15,010 nucleotides of DNA from Fragilaria crotonensis (GCA_022925895.1 JAKSYS010000866.1:1-15010), one strand, 5' to 3'. Counted from the first letter of the stretch, positions 1 through 9,029 are shown. A program made the numbers and translations. The notes: generated by a model not told the origin, from the letters alone.

Positions 1-122
1 ATCAATATCTCATCAATCATCATTCTGCATTTGGGGGCGACCACACCCCCTGCCCTTCTCGCTCTTAGCTGACGATATTCCTCGCCGCCAAATCTCGATT
101 GAGATCAAGACACGGCGATGCG

Positions 123-1013
123 ATGGAGTTAACGTCTTTCATCCTCCTCGGATTCGGCGCACTGTCCTTCTTCAGCGGGCAGCGCTTTCGATCAGACTCT
201 GCGTCGCAAGCACGAATGAGGAGCAGTGGGATGATCTATACCAACGTAAAGGATGTAATGGCCCAAGACTTTGATGCCATTCTAATATTGGGTGGGGGGT
301 TACCTTCGAGCCTTTACGAACCTCCAATCTATGTGAGACAACGATGTGATGACGCCGCGGCAATTCGAGGTGATTCAGACGTACCTATTCTGACCCTGAG
401 CGCCGGATCTGCTCATTTGCCTCAACTGCTCTCAAAAGATGGGATGCCGGTCTGGGAGTCCACGGCGTCGGCAGCTTACCTGCAAAAGAAGCATCACATC
501 GAATCCAACGTATATCTTGAAACTACAGCATATGACACCATTGGAAATGCCTTTTTCGCCAGAACTAGCCATACTGATATCGTGAATTGGAGGAAGCTCC
601 TTGTCATTACGAATCAGGTAGGTACTCATTACTCATGCAGCAGTGCCCCATCGTCTTGCATCTTCTAACTCGCTGCATCTGCTCAGTTCCACATGAACCG
701 CACCAAAGTCATATTCGATTGGATCTTCGGTATTGCTAACGATCCAGCTAATCCCTATCACCTTGCTTACTTTGCTTCACCCGATGTTGGATTGTCGGAA
801 GACGCGCTTCGAGCCCGTCATGATCACGAGACGCGATCGGCCGAAACCATCCGCACCAAACTAGCACCAAAGTATACGACTATGAAACAGGTCTGGATGT
901 TTATGAATCAGAATCATGACCTGCACACAGCCAGCAAGCTTATTGCTGGGGCGATGCAATTGGGAAATCATTCCCGAGTTGATGCATTGAAAGAGAGCTA
1001 TGGTGCTACATGA
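123..1013 (+). CDS. DUF218 (YdcF/SanA-like) membrane-anchored protein, two exons
   Basis: The coding sequence joins 123-617 and 687-1013, giving 273 residues. The start is the first in-frame ATG after an in-frame TAG at 66-68. Residues 1-22 contain a hydrophobic stretch (FILLGFGALSFF), consistent with a signal anchor. The DUF218 pattern follows in order: DAILILGGG (51-59), LSAGS (92-96), WES (111-113), an acidic E-x5-DTIGN block (about 133-142), then VITNQFHMNR (161-170). The intron splits the last block exactly, and joining the exons restores VITNQ-FHMNR, which supports the model. DUF218 proteins of bacteria (YdcF, SanA, ElyC) are linked to envelope functions, and YdcF has been reported to bind S-adenosylmethionine. 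The role in algae is not established, so no function is assigned beyond the family. A longer N-terminus from an exon left of the window is possible. Confidence 0.85.
618..686 (+). other. Intron (69 bp) in the DUF218 gene
   Basis: The donor is GTAGGT at 618 and the acceptor is CTCAG ending at 686, with phase 0. Without splicing the frame reads a stop at 666-668. With splicing the frame continues and rebuilds a conserved DUF218 block. Confidence 0.85.
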
Positions 1014-1808
1014 TTATTCGAGTCCGACTCCTTGATCCTGGTTGCTGGTGTATGAATTCGCGGGCCATCTGCTTGGCTTCTGGCTAGTGAGGCTCTGAAC
1101 AAGATCGACACTACAACGTTTCCCCACGAGGTATAACAGGAAGAAGCCTTACATGCTGTAGATCTCACGGTGTACAGTATGCGAGAGCTGCACCGTGAAC
1201 GGAGAATACTCGCACTGTAATACTACTGTACCGAACAGGAATCCTCCCAACTCCGAATTACAGGTCGGCGTGACATCGGACATCGGTCATTGTGTCAGTG
1301 TTGATATCAGAGTCTTTTAGTACTACTTACGTTCTTATAAACAAACGACTGTTCCCACGTATAGTACAAGTACTACGAGTACAGCCAATGTTTTGGAGTC
1401 ACCTATCGCATCTATGCCGAAACGACAGGCATGGACATGCACACGGACATCAATGCCAGTCATACGAGTTTATTTCGACTATAATGACATACTACTTGCA
1501 TAGCAAAGCTCTATTTAGAAATTGAATACGGAGTGCTTGTACTGGAGTACGTGTAGCACTACACGCTACCGGAAGTAGGGACACCAGAGTAATGCATTCC
1601 CAATGACCAATGACCAATAACCACAACCTGATGGGCAGGTCTAGAATGACAGGAGGGAAAAGTTCGATGAATTAGATTTTTGCCCAAAAGCAGTGCATCA
1701 CAATCCAAGCCAACACTCATTTCCAGATCGCAACAGTGGAGCAGGGGAGCTGGTACTTCATAACTTCGTGTGTGCAAGGAATCTACCGTTTCGTACGAAC
1801 TGTGAGCC
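1014..1808. other. Intergenic region, GTAC-rich, no gene seen
   Basis: No credible coding sequence is visible. A 77-codon frame at 1292-1525 starts only at GTG and has no recognisable composition. The stretch is rich in GTAC/AGTACT words (for example around 1316-1325, 1364-1382 and 1538-1552), as is the region upstream of the protease gene. It should hold the 3' UTR of the DUF218 gene and the promoter of the repeat-protein gene. Confidence 0.6.
1600..1618 (+). promoter_or_regulatory. Three CCAAT boxes in 7-bp steps
   Basis: CCAAT occurs at 1600, 1607 and 1614 as CCAATGA, CCAATGA, CCAATAA, about 190-210 bp upstream of the ATG at 1809. CCAAT is the site of NF-Y-type factors in eukaryotes. A promoter role for the downstream gene is inferred from position only. 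Confidence 0.45.
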
Positions 1809-4196
1809 ATGAGCATGAGCAACAAGATCACTGCGTTCGCGCTTTTGGCCGTAAGTCTTGCGGGCATTTTCTGTCCCGATATTGGACCCCCTTCTCGCTT
1901 TCTCATGGTCGAAGAGAAGACGGAGGCAAATAAACGCGGTCTTGAAGCGACTACCACTTCTCGTACTCCTCCGCCAGGTATGGGGCTTTCTTGTCCAACA
2001 GGTCAGGAAGTTTTTGCCATAGATTGGACTGAAGTTGCATACAGCGCCCGTAAAGCAAATCAGACTGTTACTTTTGCAAACGGCATGAGTGCCATCATTA
2101 GCATCAAAGATACGGGAGCAGCAAGGGCTTCAGGGTGGAAAAAGGACGCCAATGGGTATATAACTTTCACTGTCAGGACTACTTGTGATGCTTCTCATAT
2201 TATCACCCCAAACGCAAGCGTCTATCCTGACTATCCCGACGACTATTCTACGATGGAACTCAACTTCGACCGTGAGCTCCACGGCCTTTACATCAGTATC
2301 TCAAATGTTGATTCCGGTCCAACTGATGCAGATGCCGTCCGCATTCGATTCTACGACGCGGCACATGAAGCGGTCGCGGCTGTTTTTTCCACGACAGGAT
2401 TTGTTCACTTTCATGAAGACTATGGTTTCGCCACTGAAGAAAATCTTTCTGTCGATAACCCCGACTTCGACGCATCTCTCTTTGCGAAGGCATATGGAGG
2501 AGTGAAGACCATTGCCTTGGATCAATCACTCTTTTGCTTTGCACCATCTGGCGACATCGCAGAAAGAACTATCTACCCCGCTCTAGACTTCGCGTTTTGT
2601 GTACCCAGCCTGGAACCAACTCCAGAACAAGGACCAGCCTCTGCAGTTGCGATCGACCACGAACCGACGACTGGAGTGGTCGTTGCCGATCCTTTGTCAT
2701 CAACTCCAGAACAAGGACCAGCCTCTGCAGTTGAGATCGACCCTGAACCGAGGGCTGGAGTGGCCATTGCCGATCCTTTGTCATCAACTCCAGAACAAGG
2801 ACCAGCCTCTGCAGTTGCGATCGACCCTGAACCGAGGGCTGGAGTGGTCGTTGCCGATCCTTTGTCATCAACTCCAGAACAAGGACCAGCCTCTGCAGTT
2901 GCGATCGACCCTGAACCGAGGGCTGGAGTGGTCGTTGCCGATCCTTTGTCATCAACTCCAGAACAAGGACCAGCCTCTGCAGATGCGATCGACCCTGAAT
3001 CGACGACTGGAGTGGTCGTTGCAGATCCCTTGTCAGAGACAGTCCTTGAGTCTTTGCCAGAGACAGTCCCTGAGTCTTTGCCAGAGACAGTCCATGAGTC
3101 TTTGCCAGAGACACTCCCTGAGAATTTGGCAGGGACAGACTCGGAGCCCTTGAATGTGACAGACTCGGAGCCTTTGAATGCGACAGTCCCAGAGCCATTG
3201 AATGCGACAGCTCCGGAGACTTTGCCACTAACGGAGAACGAAACTCCGGCACCTGCTTTCACGGCCGGAGTCATCGGCGATTCCCTCATCATGGGCCTTT
3301 CCGGTCAAATGTTCAAGTTCAGTGGACGCTCTGGTGCATGGTATTCGGCGATCAGTTCCCGTCCCTTCCAATGGAACATGAAGATTCAGCAGTATGAATC
3401 TTGTCCATCCGATCCTGTGAACTTCGTTTCTGCAGTCGGCCTTACCTTCACAAAGGGATCCAAGAAGCGGCGTATCGAAATCAGCGTGTCTAACGCGTAC
3501 AACGTTAATGTCGGATGCGGTGCCGATTCTGTGGCACATTGCCTTGGTGCTGGTTCTTTGGAGTTGCTCATTGATGGGTGAAGCACGTTGTTGGTGGTGA
3601 CTACACATTCAAGGACGGAACTGGTCGCATTGTAGCGTTCAATACCTTTTACCATTGTAAGTATTTTCACAGACAAAAGGTTTGCTTTTGCTTTTACTCC
3701 CTTTGACATGCCCTGACACTTGGTTCCCCCGACGTGGACAGGCTCGAGAAAGTGGTACGACTTCGATGTGCGTCCACCGGTTGTTTCTGAGACCAGCCTT
3801 CGCTCAGGTCGTCGTTTGGACCAACCAAACGTCTTCGATGTCATTGATGGTCTCAAGAAGACCATGATGGACGAACAAGCATGTGACCATTGGCTCTTCG
3901 AGCGCAAGTTGTATGGCGACCTCTTCATACAGCCTGGACGCTTCTCTACCATTATTGTCGAGACGGCGGACATTACCCTGCACATTGAGTACAAGCAGGA
4001 GAGCGAGCGGTGTGATGCTCACTCAATTGATGTTTGGATATCATCCGTCAGCCCTTCTCTCCTGGAGGAAACCTGGGAGGGTGTGATCGGCGAAACCAAG
4101 AATCCTGCGTTCGAAGCCAATTTGAAATTTGCAGACGAGGCCGACTACGAGGTGAAATCTCCTTTTGACAATAAGTGCAAGGGGTGCGTGAACTGA
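1809..4196 (+). CDS. Secreted tandem-repeat protein with C-terminal root-cap-like module; one frame break
   Basis: The gene reads 1809 to about 3577 in one frame, 3578-3656 in a second frame, and 3742-4196 after an intron. Residues 1-22 look like a signal peptide (positive MSMSNK, then a hydrophobic run to C22). Residues about 50-260 form a Cys-containing, beta-rich domain I do not recognise. Residues about 270-409 are five 28-residue units containing TPEQGPASA; 410-473 are eight 8-residue Pro/Glu/Leu-rich units. From about 485 a module begins GDSLIMGLSGQMFKFSG, resembling the GDPxFxGxxGxxFxFxG pattern of root-cap (PF06830) and VWD-like domains, and it runs through intron and frame break to the end (CKGCVN). 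The repeats suggest an extended linker between two folded domains of an extracellular protein, perhaps of cell surface or wall; this is inference. The frame break means it may be a recent pseudogene, or carry a sequence error. Confidence 0.78.
2617..3036 (+). repeat. Five tandem 84-bp coding repeats
   Basis: Units start at 2617, 2701, 2785, 2869 and 2953, each 84 bp (28 codons). Units 3 and 4 are identical base for base. Unit 2 differs slightly. Units 1 and 5 share a variant (TTGVVV instead of RAGVVV). The central units therefore look like the most recent duplications. Because 84 is divisible by three, several non-coding frames on both strands also stay open here. Confidence 0.95.
3036..3227 (+). 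repeat. Eight degenerate 24-bp coding repeats
   Basis: Eight 24-bp units follow the 84-bp array directly. The first three encode ETV-x-ESLP, and the later ones drift to TDSEPLN-V/A and ATVPEPLN. They extend the acidic, proline-rich linker. Confidence 0.85.
3573..3583 (+). other. Frame break in the repeat-protein gene
   Basis: The frame from 1809 stops at TGA 3579-3581, directly after LELLIDG. The next coding stretch (VKHVVGGDYTFKDGTG, from 3578) is in the -1 frame, which itself has a TGA at 3572-3574. The change must therefore fall between 3575 and 3581, at the GGG run 3576-3578. The second frame is supported because its exon ends in T at 3656 and joins GC of the next exon to make a Cys codon. 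One base missing from the G run would explain it. Confidence 0.75.
3657..3741 (+). other. Intron (85 bp) in the repeat-protein gene
   Basis: The donor is GTAAGT at 3657 and the acceptor is GGACAG ending at 3741. The phase-1 junction makes TGC, giving ...NTFYHC-SRKWYDF... The exon after it runs open to TGA at 4194-4196. Confidence 0.8.
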
Positions 4197-4760
4197 AGAC
4201 AGTCGATGTCCCTAATCAAACTGTTGTGATCACAGTTGGTCCTAGAGGATAAACGAAGATATTATGTTAGTTTTTTGCTCTAATCTTCTGAATTGTCATA
4301 TTCAATTCGCAAGAATTTATAAGAACTTATCGACAGCTGAATTGTTCCCAAAGCAGAAGAGTCAACAAAGCAGCAACTATGACATACTTTCATGATGAAG
4401 TGGCCTCTCTATAACTGTAAACTGCACGATTCCCACTTCGCATACTGTACCGGTACTAGTACTACAGTACAACCTCATACGCCATTTTTGGCAAAGCCCA
4501 TGATTTCCGTCCAGTACCAGGTACTTGTACCTGGTAACACAAGGACAGGCATCATAGATACATGCGCCAGTACCGGGTTTCCAACTACTACTGTGCCGTA
4601 GAATACCGTGCGTGACTTCTGATCAGCATCTGGAGTTTGACGGCATTTGACGTTCGGCCGGCCCCTCTCAACATGGATCATTTTCGATGACAACAGTCGT
4701 GAGTCGTCGTGATCGCATTCTACTGCGCATCCAATCAGAGCGGATTCAAGAGCCGGCGTC
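4197..4760. other. Intergenic region with GTAC palindromes; promoter of the protease gene
   Basis: No gene is seen; a 69-codon frame at 4392 has no support. The region holds an AT-rich part (4260-4330), a GTACTAGTAC palindrome near 4452-4461 flanked by TACTGTA and TACAGTA, a larger inverted repeat at 4515-4536, and CCAAT at 4731-4735, only 26 bp before the protease ATG. Confidence 0.55.
4515..4536. repeat. Inverted repeat, 10-bp arms, 2-bp spacer
   Basis: The arms are TACCAGGTAC and GTACCTGGTA around TT, a perfect match. The site lies about 225 bp upstream of the protease start codon. It could be an operator for a dimeric factor or a simple GTAC-rich palindrome; the sequence alone does not decide. 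Confidence 0.7.
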
Positions 4761-7700
4761 ATGAGACTAGTCTTATCGCTTTCGATCGCGATGCTATGTA
4801 TGAGCGGTGGATCTGCGTTCGTGTGCAAAGGGGCAGCAGGGGCGTTTCAACTTCCATCGGAGGGCGGCATTGTTTGTTCCAAACAGATATGCGCATCAAC
4901 GGCCCACCTGCCTCTGAAAGCGACGAGCAAAGGCGACATGCCTTCTGACGAAGATAGCATTTCGAGGCGGCAGCTCCTCTTCTCCATGTTGGCATCGGCT
5001 GGGTCACTGTCCCCCGTTATGTTTGGACAGCCAGGTCCAGCGTCTGCTAGTCAAGGTGCCATTGACATCGATGCTGCAGCACCGGTAATCTCATATCCAT
5101 CTGCGACCACGAACATTATGAAACCTCCTCTGGATAATCGCGATTATGAATATTTTACCCTTAAGAACGGGCTGCGTGTCCTGCTTTGTTCCGATCCGAC
5201 AACCAACGAAGCGGCTGCGGCCATGGACGTTCACGTCGGAGCATGCTCAGACCCGGCCGAAATTCCAGGATTGGCGCATTTCCAAGAGCATATGCTTTTT
5301 CTAGGCACTAAGGATTACCCGAAGGAAGATTCCTTTGAAGCCTTTCTGGCACAAAACGGTGGTTCGTCGAATGCGTTTACGGATTCGGAGAACACAGTTT
5401 ACTATTTCAACATGGTGGCTGACGTCGAAGCGCCTCTCGTGGAGGGTTTGGGGCGCTTTGGCTCATTTTTCACCTGCCCGCTCTTTACCGAAAGCGCCAC
5501 TGGTCGCGAATTGAATGCTATTGAAAGTGAAAATGCAAAGAACTTGCAATCGGACATTTTTCGTACGTACCAAATTGAAAAGTCACGAGGATCGATACGG
5601 CATCCGTATTCAAAGTTTTTTACCGGCAACAAGAAAACACTTTTGGACGAGACAAGGAGGCAAGGAATTAATTTACGACAAGAACTGATCAACTTTAACA
5701 AGAAATACTACAGCGCAAACCAAATGACGCTGGCCGTGGTCGCGCCGCTAAGTCTGGCAAAGCTCAAGAAAATGGTCGATGATGCCTTTTCGAAAGTACC
5801 GAATCGTAACACACCAAAGCCAGAACTGGCCTGGAAAGACATCAACCCCTATGGTAGTGACAGCATCATCCCATCCTTCCAGCATGTTGTGGAGCTTGTG
5901 CCTGTACAAGAACTTAGGCAGTTGACACTCTCCTGGCCAATCACGCCTCCCACGGATGAGGGTCGACAAACCCTATTGCTAAACAAGCACCAAACGTATC
6001 TATCACATTTGATTGGCCATGAGGGTCCAGGGTCGCTATTGTCATACTTAAAGAACACGAAAGGGTGGGCCAATAGTTTGTCAGCAGCACCTAACAATGA
6101 ACTATCAAACCTCGAAACGTTCGAAGTGACTATCGAGTTGACCACACCAGGTCTGAACCACGTCGATGAAATCGCTGAGACAGTGTTTTCATACGTCAAC
6201 ATGCTTCGAAGTCAGCCAATTCCAAATTATGTCCTTCAGGAAGTCTTGCAGCTCAATGAGTTGGAATGGCGCTTTCTGACCAAGGGGAGAGTTGGCAACT
6301 ATGCGCAGTCGTTGACCATGGCGATGCAGAAGTTTGACAACCCTGAGCTCATCGTCGCAGGGCCTCGACGGTTGGCGCTGTCGCGGTCGTCCTTGACGGG
6401 TGATCCTCGTATGATATTCTCATCAGAGGAAGAACACATAACGCGCCAACTTGTATGTGAACTCGTCGATCGGCTGACAGTAGATAACGTGATTGTAACT
6501 GTCATGAGCAAGACGTTTGCTGGTCATACAGACCAAAAGGAAAAGTGGTATGGAACTGATTATCGAGTTCGCCCCGTCCCGGAGAGCACCCTGAATAAAT
6601 GGAGAAATCCTGCATCGGTACGAGACCTTGGAGTAGGATATCCCAGGCCCAACCCGTTCATCCCTTCTGAAGAGGGCCTGCGAGTCAAGATTACACCGCC
6701 ACCTGAAGTGATTCTGATATCGCGGACCTTTGAAGACCGCATGAAGCCCGTAACTCCTCCTAGAATTATTCGCGATGATGATCTTGAAGGTCGATGGACC
6801 GTCTACTACAAGGCTGACGATCGATTCGGACAACCCAAAGCGTTCGTTGTATTTCAGCTTCTGAATAAGGAGGTTTACGAAACTCCGGAACGAGCCGCGC
6901 TAGCACAGCTCTACCAACAGTGTTCCACTGATAGACTTGAAGAATATGCGTATGATGCAGCATTAGCGGGATTGACCTTTGATGTCCAAGTCCTACCTCG
7001 TGGAGTGCGACTCACTTTCGGAGGCTACAACGACAAACTTCAAGAGTTTGCTGCATACGTGACCAATAAGTTGGCAAAGGATATCAAGAAGATTTTGCCA
7101 AAGAACGACCTCGACTTCGGACGCTACAAGGACAATCTCATGAGAGGCCTCACAGCATTCGACGCTAAACAGCCTTATGCCCATGCGTCCTACTATGCAT
7201 ACTTGACCATACAGCCGAGAGGCTTCCAGTACACCAACGCCGAATTGCGCGACGCTGTGCGCAAAGCGACTCTCCCAGATCTCAAGGTCTATGCCAAGAC
7301 GCTGTGGTCCTCTGGCAAAGGTGAAGCCTTGGTACAAGGAAATTTAGATGAAGCGGAGGCGCTGACTTTGGTGAATACCATTGACAGGACTCTTGGGTTC
7401 AAGACCATTCAAACAAAGGATTACCCACCCCGACTTCTGGCCCTGTCTCTCCCACGTGAAATCCCCACACGTCTCACCATTGCGGAGCCAAACCCATCCA
7501 ACGAAAATAGTGCCGTGCATGTAATGCTTCAGAGTCTTGGACGCACTCCAAAGGACCACGTTCTGATCGAAATTCTGAGCTCAATTGTTGCGGAACCATT
7601 TTATGCCGACTTGCGCACCAAGCAACAGCTTGGCTACATTGTCTCGTCAGGCCTCCGCGGTTTAGAGGAGACCAGGACTATCGCCTTTGTTGTCCAGTCG

Positions 7701-8156
7701 AGCGTTCAGCCAGTCGCAAAGCTGACCTACGAAATTTTGGGCTTTTTAGACAGGTTTGAGGTCACGTTGGTTGAATTACCAGAAGCAAGTTTTGCGGTGT
7801 ACGTGAAGGGTCTCATCGACGTGAAGACGGAACCTGATAAGCAATTGGCCACCGAGGTTACACGAAACTGGTCAGAAATCGCAAGCGGGCGCCTCGAATT
7901 TGATCGAGCACAACGAGAAGTAGCTGCGCTGCTTGACCTTACCAAGGATGACCTTGTCAACTTTTGGAGAACCATTTATTCGCAAGATTTGAGAAGAATT
8001 CTCATCACAGAGATTGTCCCTCACGAAGGTCCAGCTGCTTCTGAGGAACCAGTCCCTAGCATGGGGTACGCTCGGGGGTTGAAGAACTCGATTGGAGCTC
8101 TTCAACTAGGAATCGATGACATTCAACCTTTCCGCAAGAACCGAGAGCAGATATAG
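4761..8156 (+). CDS. M16 (insulysin-type) zinc metalloprotease, predicted thylakoid lumen
   Basis: This is one uninterrupted exon of 1131 residues. The inverted zinc motif HFQEH is at 173-177: H173 and H177 bind zinc, E176 is the catalytic base. E257 in IESEN is the third ligand and E250 matches the conserved second Glu of the family. The block after it (HPYSKFFTGNK) also matches insulysin. RTKQQLGYIV at 952-961 is the conserved C-terminal substrate-binding motif, so both halves of the M16 clam-shell are present and it should be active on peptides. The leader is tripartite: residues 1-19 a signal peptide ending GGSA before F20, a Ser/Ala-rich transit region, then S-R-R-Q (68-71), a hydrophobic run and ASA at 94-96. 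Known plastid M16 enzymes (SPP, PreP) are stromal; a Tat-type lumen signal here is inference from the leader. Mature length near 1035 fits insulysin (about 1000). Confidence 0.95.
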   Translation: MRLVLSLSIAMLCMSGGSAFVCKGAAGAFQLPSEGGIVCSKQICASTAHLPLKATSKGDMPSDEDSISRRQLLFSMLASAGSLSPVMFGQPGPASASQGAIDIDAAAPVISYPSATTNIMKPPLDNRDYEYFTLKNGLRVLLCSDPTTNEAAAAMDVHVGACSDPAEIPGLAHFQEHMLFLGTKDYPKEDSFEAFLAQNGGSSNAFTDSENTVYYFNMVADVEAPLVEGLGRFGSFFTCPLFTESATGRELNAIESENAKNLQSDIFRTYQIEKSRGSIRHPYSKFFTGNKKTLLDETRRQGINLRQELINFNKKYYSANQMTLAVVAPLSLAKLKKMVDDAFSKVPNRNTPKPELAWKDINPYGSDSIIPSFQHVVELVPVQELRQLTLSWPITPPTDEGRQTLLLNKHQTYLSHLIGHEGPGSLLSYLKNTKGWANSLSAAPNNELSNLETFEVTIELTTPGLNHVDEIAETVFSYVNMLRSQPIPNYVLQEVLQLNELEWRFLTKGRVGNYAQSLTMAMQKFDNPELIVAGPRRLALSRSSLTGDPRMIFSSEEEHITRQLVCELVDRLTVDNVIVTVMSKTFAGHTDQKEKWYGTDYRVRPVPESTLNKWRNPASVRDLGVGYPRPNPFIPSEEGLRVKITPPPEVILISRTFEDRMKPVTPPRIIRDDDLEGRWTVYYKADDRFGQPKAFVVFQLLNKEVYETPERAALAQLYQQCSTDRLEEYAYDAALAGLTFDVQVLPRGVRLTFGGYNDKLQEFAAYVTNKLAKDIKKILPKNDLDFGRYKDNLMRGLTAFDAKQPYAHASYYAYLTIQPRGFQYTNAELRDAVRKATLPDLKVYAKTLWSSGKGEALVQGNLDEAEALTLVNTIDRTLGFKTIQTKDYPPRLLALSLPREIPTRLTIAEPNPSNENSAVHVMLQSLGRTPKDHVLIEILSSIVAEPFYADLRTKQQLGYIVSSGLRGLEETRTIAFVVQSSVQPVAKLTYEILGFLDRFEVTLVELPEASFAVYVKGLIDVKTEPDKQLATEVTRNWSEIASGRLEFDRAQREVAALLDLTKDDLVNFWRTIYSQDLRRILITEIVPHEGPAASEEPVPSMGYARGLKNSIGALQLGIDDIQPFRKNREQI

Positions 8157-8449
8157 AGGGCCGCTAATCCCTGACCTTCAGGGCATGGCACGGTAGACAA
8201 CACATGGCAGAAGTCGCGAATTCACGCCTGAGTGAATTCGTAGCTCGCGTCCATGATCGGATCGTGGCGCAACGGTTTGCATGACAACAACGTGTCAAAT
8301 TGAAATGGCTCTCGGCAGTGTTTTGAAAGCGAGCTGGAGACTAAAACAAGCTATTCGAACTATTGCAGGTGTATAAAGTCAATTACTATATTAGGTGTTA
8401 TGGATAAAAGTTGGTTGATCGCTGTTCATCCTGGACCTTCGGTCTGACA
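8157..8449. other. Intergenic region between convergent genes, two hairpins
   Basis: The protease gene (+) and the small acidic gene (-) converge here, so the region should hold both 3' UTRs. Two perfect hairpins are visible: CCCTGA/TCAGGG with a 3-nt loop at 8169-8183, and CGAATTCAC/GTGAATTCG with a 6-nt loop at 8217-8240. No gene is seen. Confidence 0.6.
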
Positions 8450-8941
8450 TCAGCCAACATTGAGCGAAATCTCCATATCGACGTCTTGGACAATGATCGG
8501 CTCATCTTCATCGCAGAAGGAATCTGCATCGTCATCGTCCGAATCCGTTGATTCGTCGCCTCCGTACCTAGAGTGTCTGGAAGTGTGCCTGGAAATCTGG
8601 AGGGACAGGTTGTTGTTGATTCGCACAAAATCAGATGACAAAGGCTCACCAATCTTCGCAAGCTTGCCCCTTTGGACAGCTTCACGTTCCTTTTCTGCCT
8701 TCTTCATGATGTGAGCAGCTATCTTTCTTCTGAAAAATGATTTCTCTGAGTTCTCCGTGTCCACGTCATTGACAACCCGACGGTCCCGAGGCTCTGCGCT
8801 TATGTCCTTGCTGTCCTCCGAGTTCCCAAGTTTGAAAACTTCGGCTGCCATCAATCGAGCTGCAGAGTTGGAAAGGTACCCTGCATCTCCCTTCTTTTCC
8901 AATTCCATGCCTTGTTTTGCGGTGCCGATTGTGGGAGTCAT
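8450..8941 (-). CDS. Small acidic protein of unknown function
   Basis: The ORF has 163 codons, from ATG at 8941 to TGA at 8450. The family is not recognised. The N-terminal half is mixed-charge. A basic helix-like stretch (FFRRKIAAHIMKKAEKERE) lies near residues 75-95, and an acidic tail (DESTDSDDDDADSF) near 128-141. This looks like a soluble, possibly nuclear, protein, but that rests on composition alone. The upstream frame stays open without an ATG for about 40 bp towards the transposon end at 8990, so the true start could once have lain further up. The transposon now occupies the place of its promoter. A spurious ORF cannot be excluded; a length of 163 codons and a protein-like composition favour a gene. 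Confidence 0.5.
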   Translation of the reverse strand: MTPTIGTAKQGMELEKKGDAGYLSNSAARLMAAEVFKLGNSEDSKDISAEPRDRRVVNDVDTENSEKSFFRRKIAAHIMKKAEKEREAVQRGKLAKIGEPLSSDFVRINNNLSLQISRHTSRHSRYGGDESTDSDDDDADSFCDEDEPIIVQDVDMEISLNVG

Positions 8942-8989
8942 AATTAATCTTGCAAAATTTGGAAAGGCGAATTGTGGGCATTTTTACAT

Positions 8990-9029
8990 CACTACAGACC
9001 ATTCGGGCTCCGGACCCGTGGCCCAATCA
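8990..9029 (+). repeat. Left terminal inverted repeat
   Basis: The repeat starts CACTACAGACC. Compared with the reverse complement of 14862-14901 it matches at 36 of 40 positions, and the outer 21 bases are identical. It includes a CCAAT word at 9023-9027, conserved at the other end. Confidence 0.95.

Noticed and set aside
1292-1525. 77-codon plus-strand frame in the intergenic region
   Set aside because: It starts at GTG only, has no recognisable composition, and lies in GTAC-rich intergenic DNA.
2569-3292. Long open frames (up to 239 codons) on the minus strand and in a second plus frame across the repeat array
   Set aside because: The repeat unit is 84 bp, a multiple of three, so a frame free of stops in one unit stays free in all. 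The frames begin and end with the array and have no signal or domain of their own.
3573-3581. Programmed -1 ribosomal frameshift
   Set aside because: The site lacks a slippery X-XXY-YYZ heptamer, and I see no strong downstream pseudoknot. It is not excluded, but not supported.
3520-3583. A 64-bp intron that would fix the frame in the repeat-protein gene
   Set aside because: The donor would be a plain GTGCCG, and it would remove a Cys-containing stretch that reads as part of the module. A one-base change is simpler.
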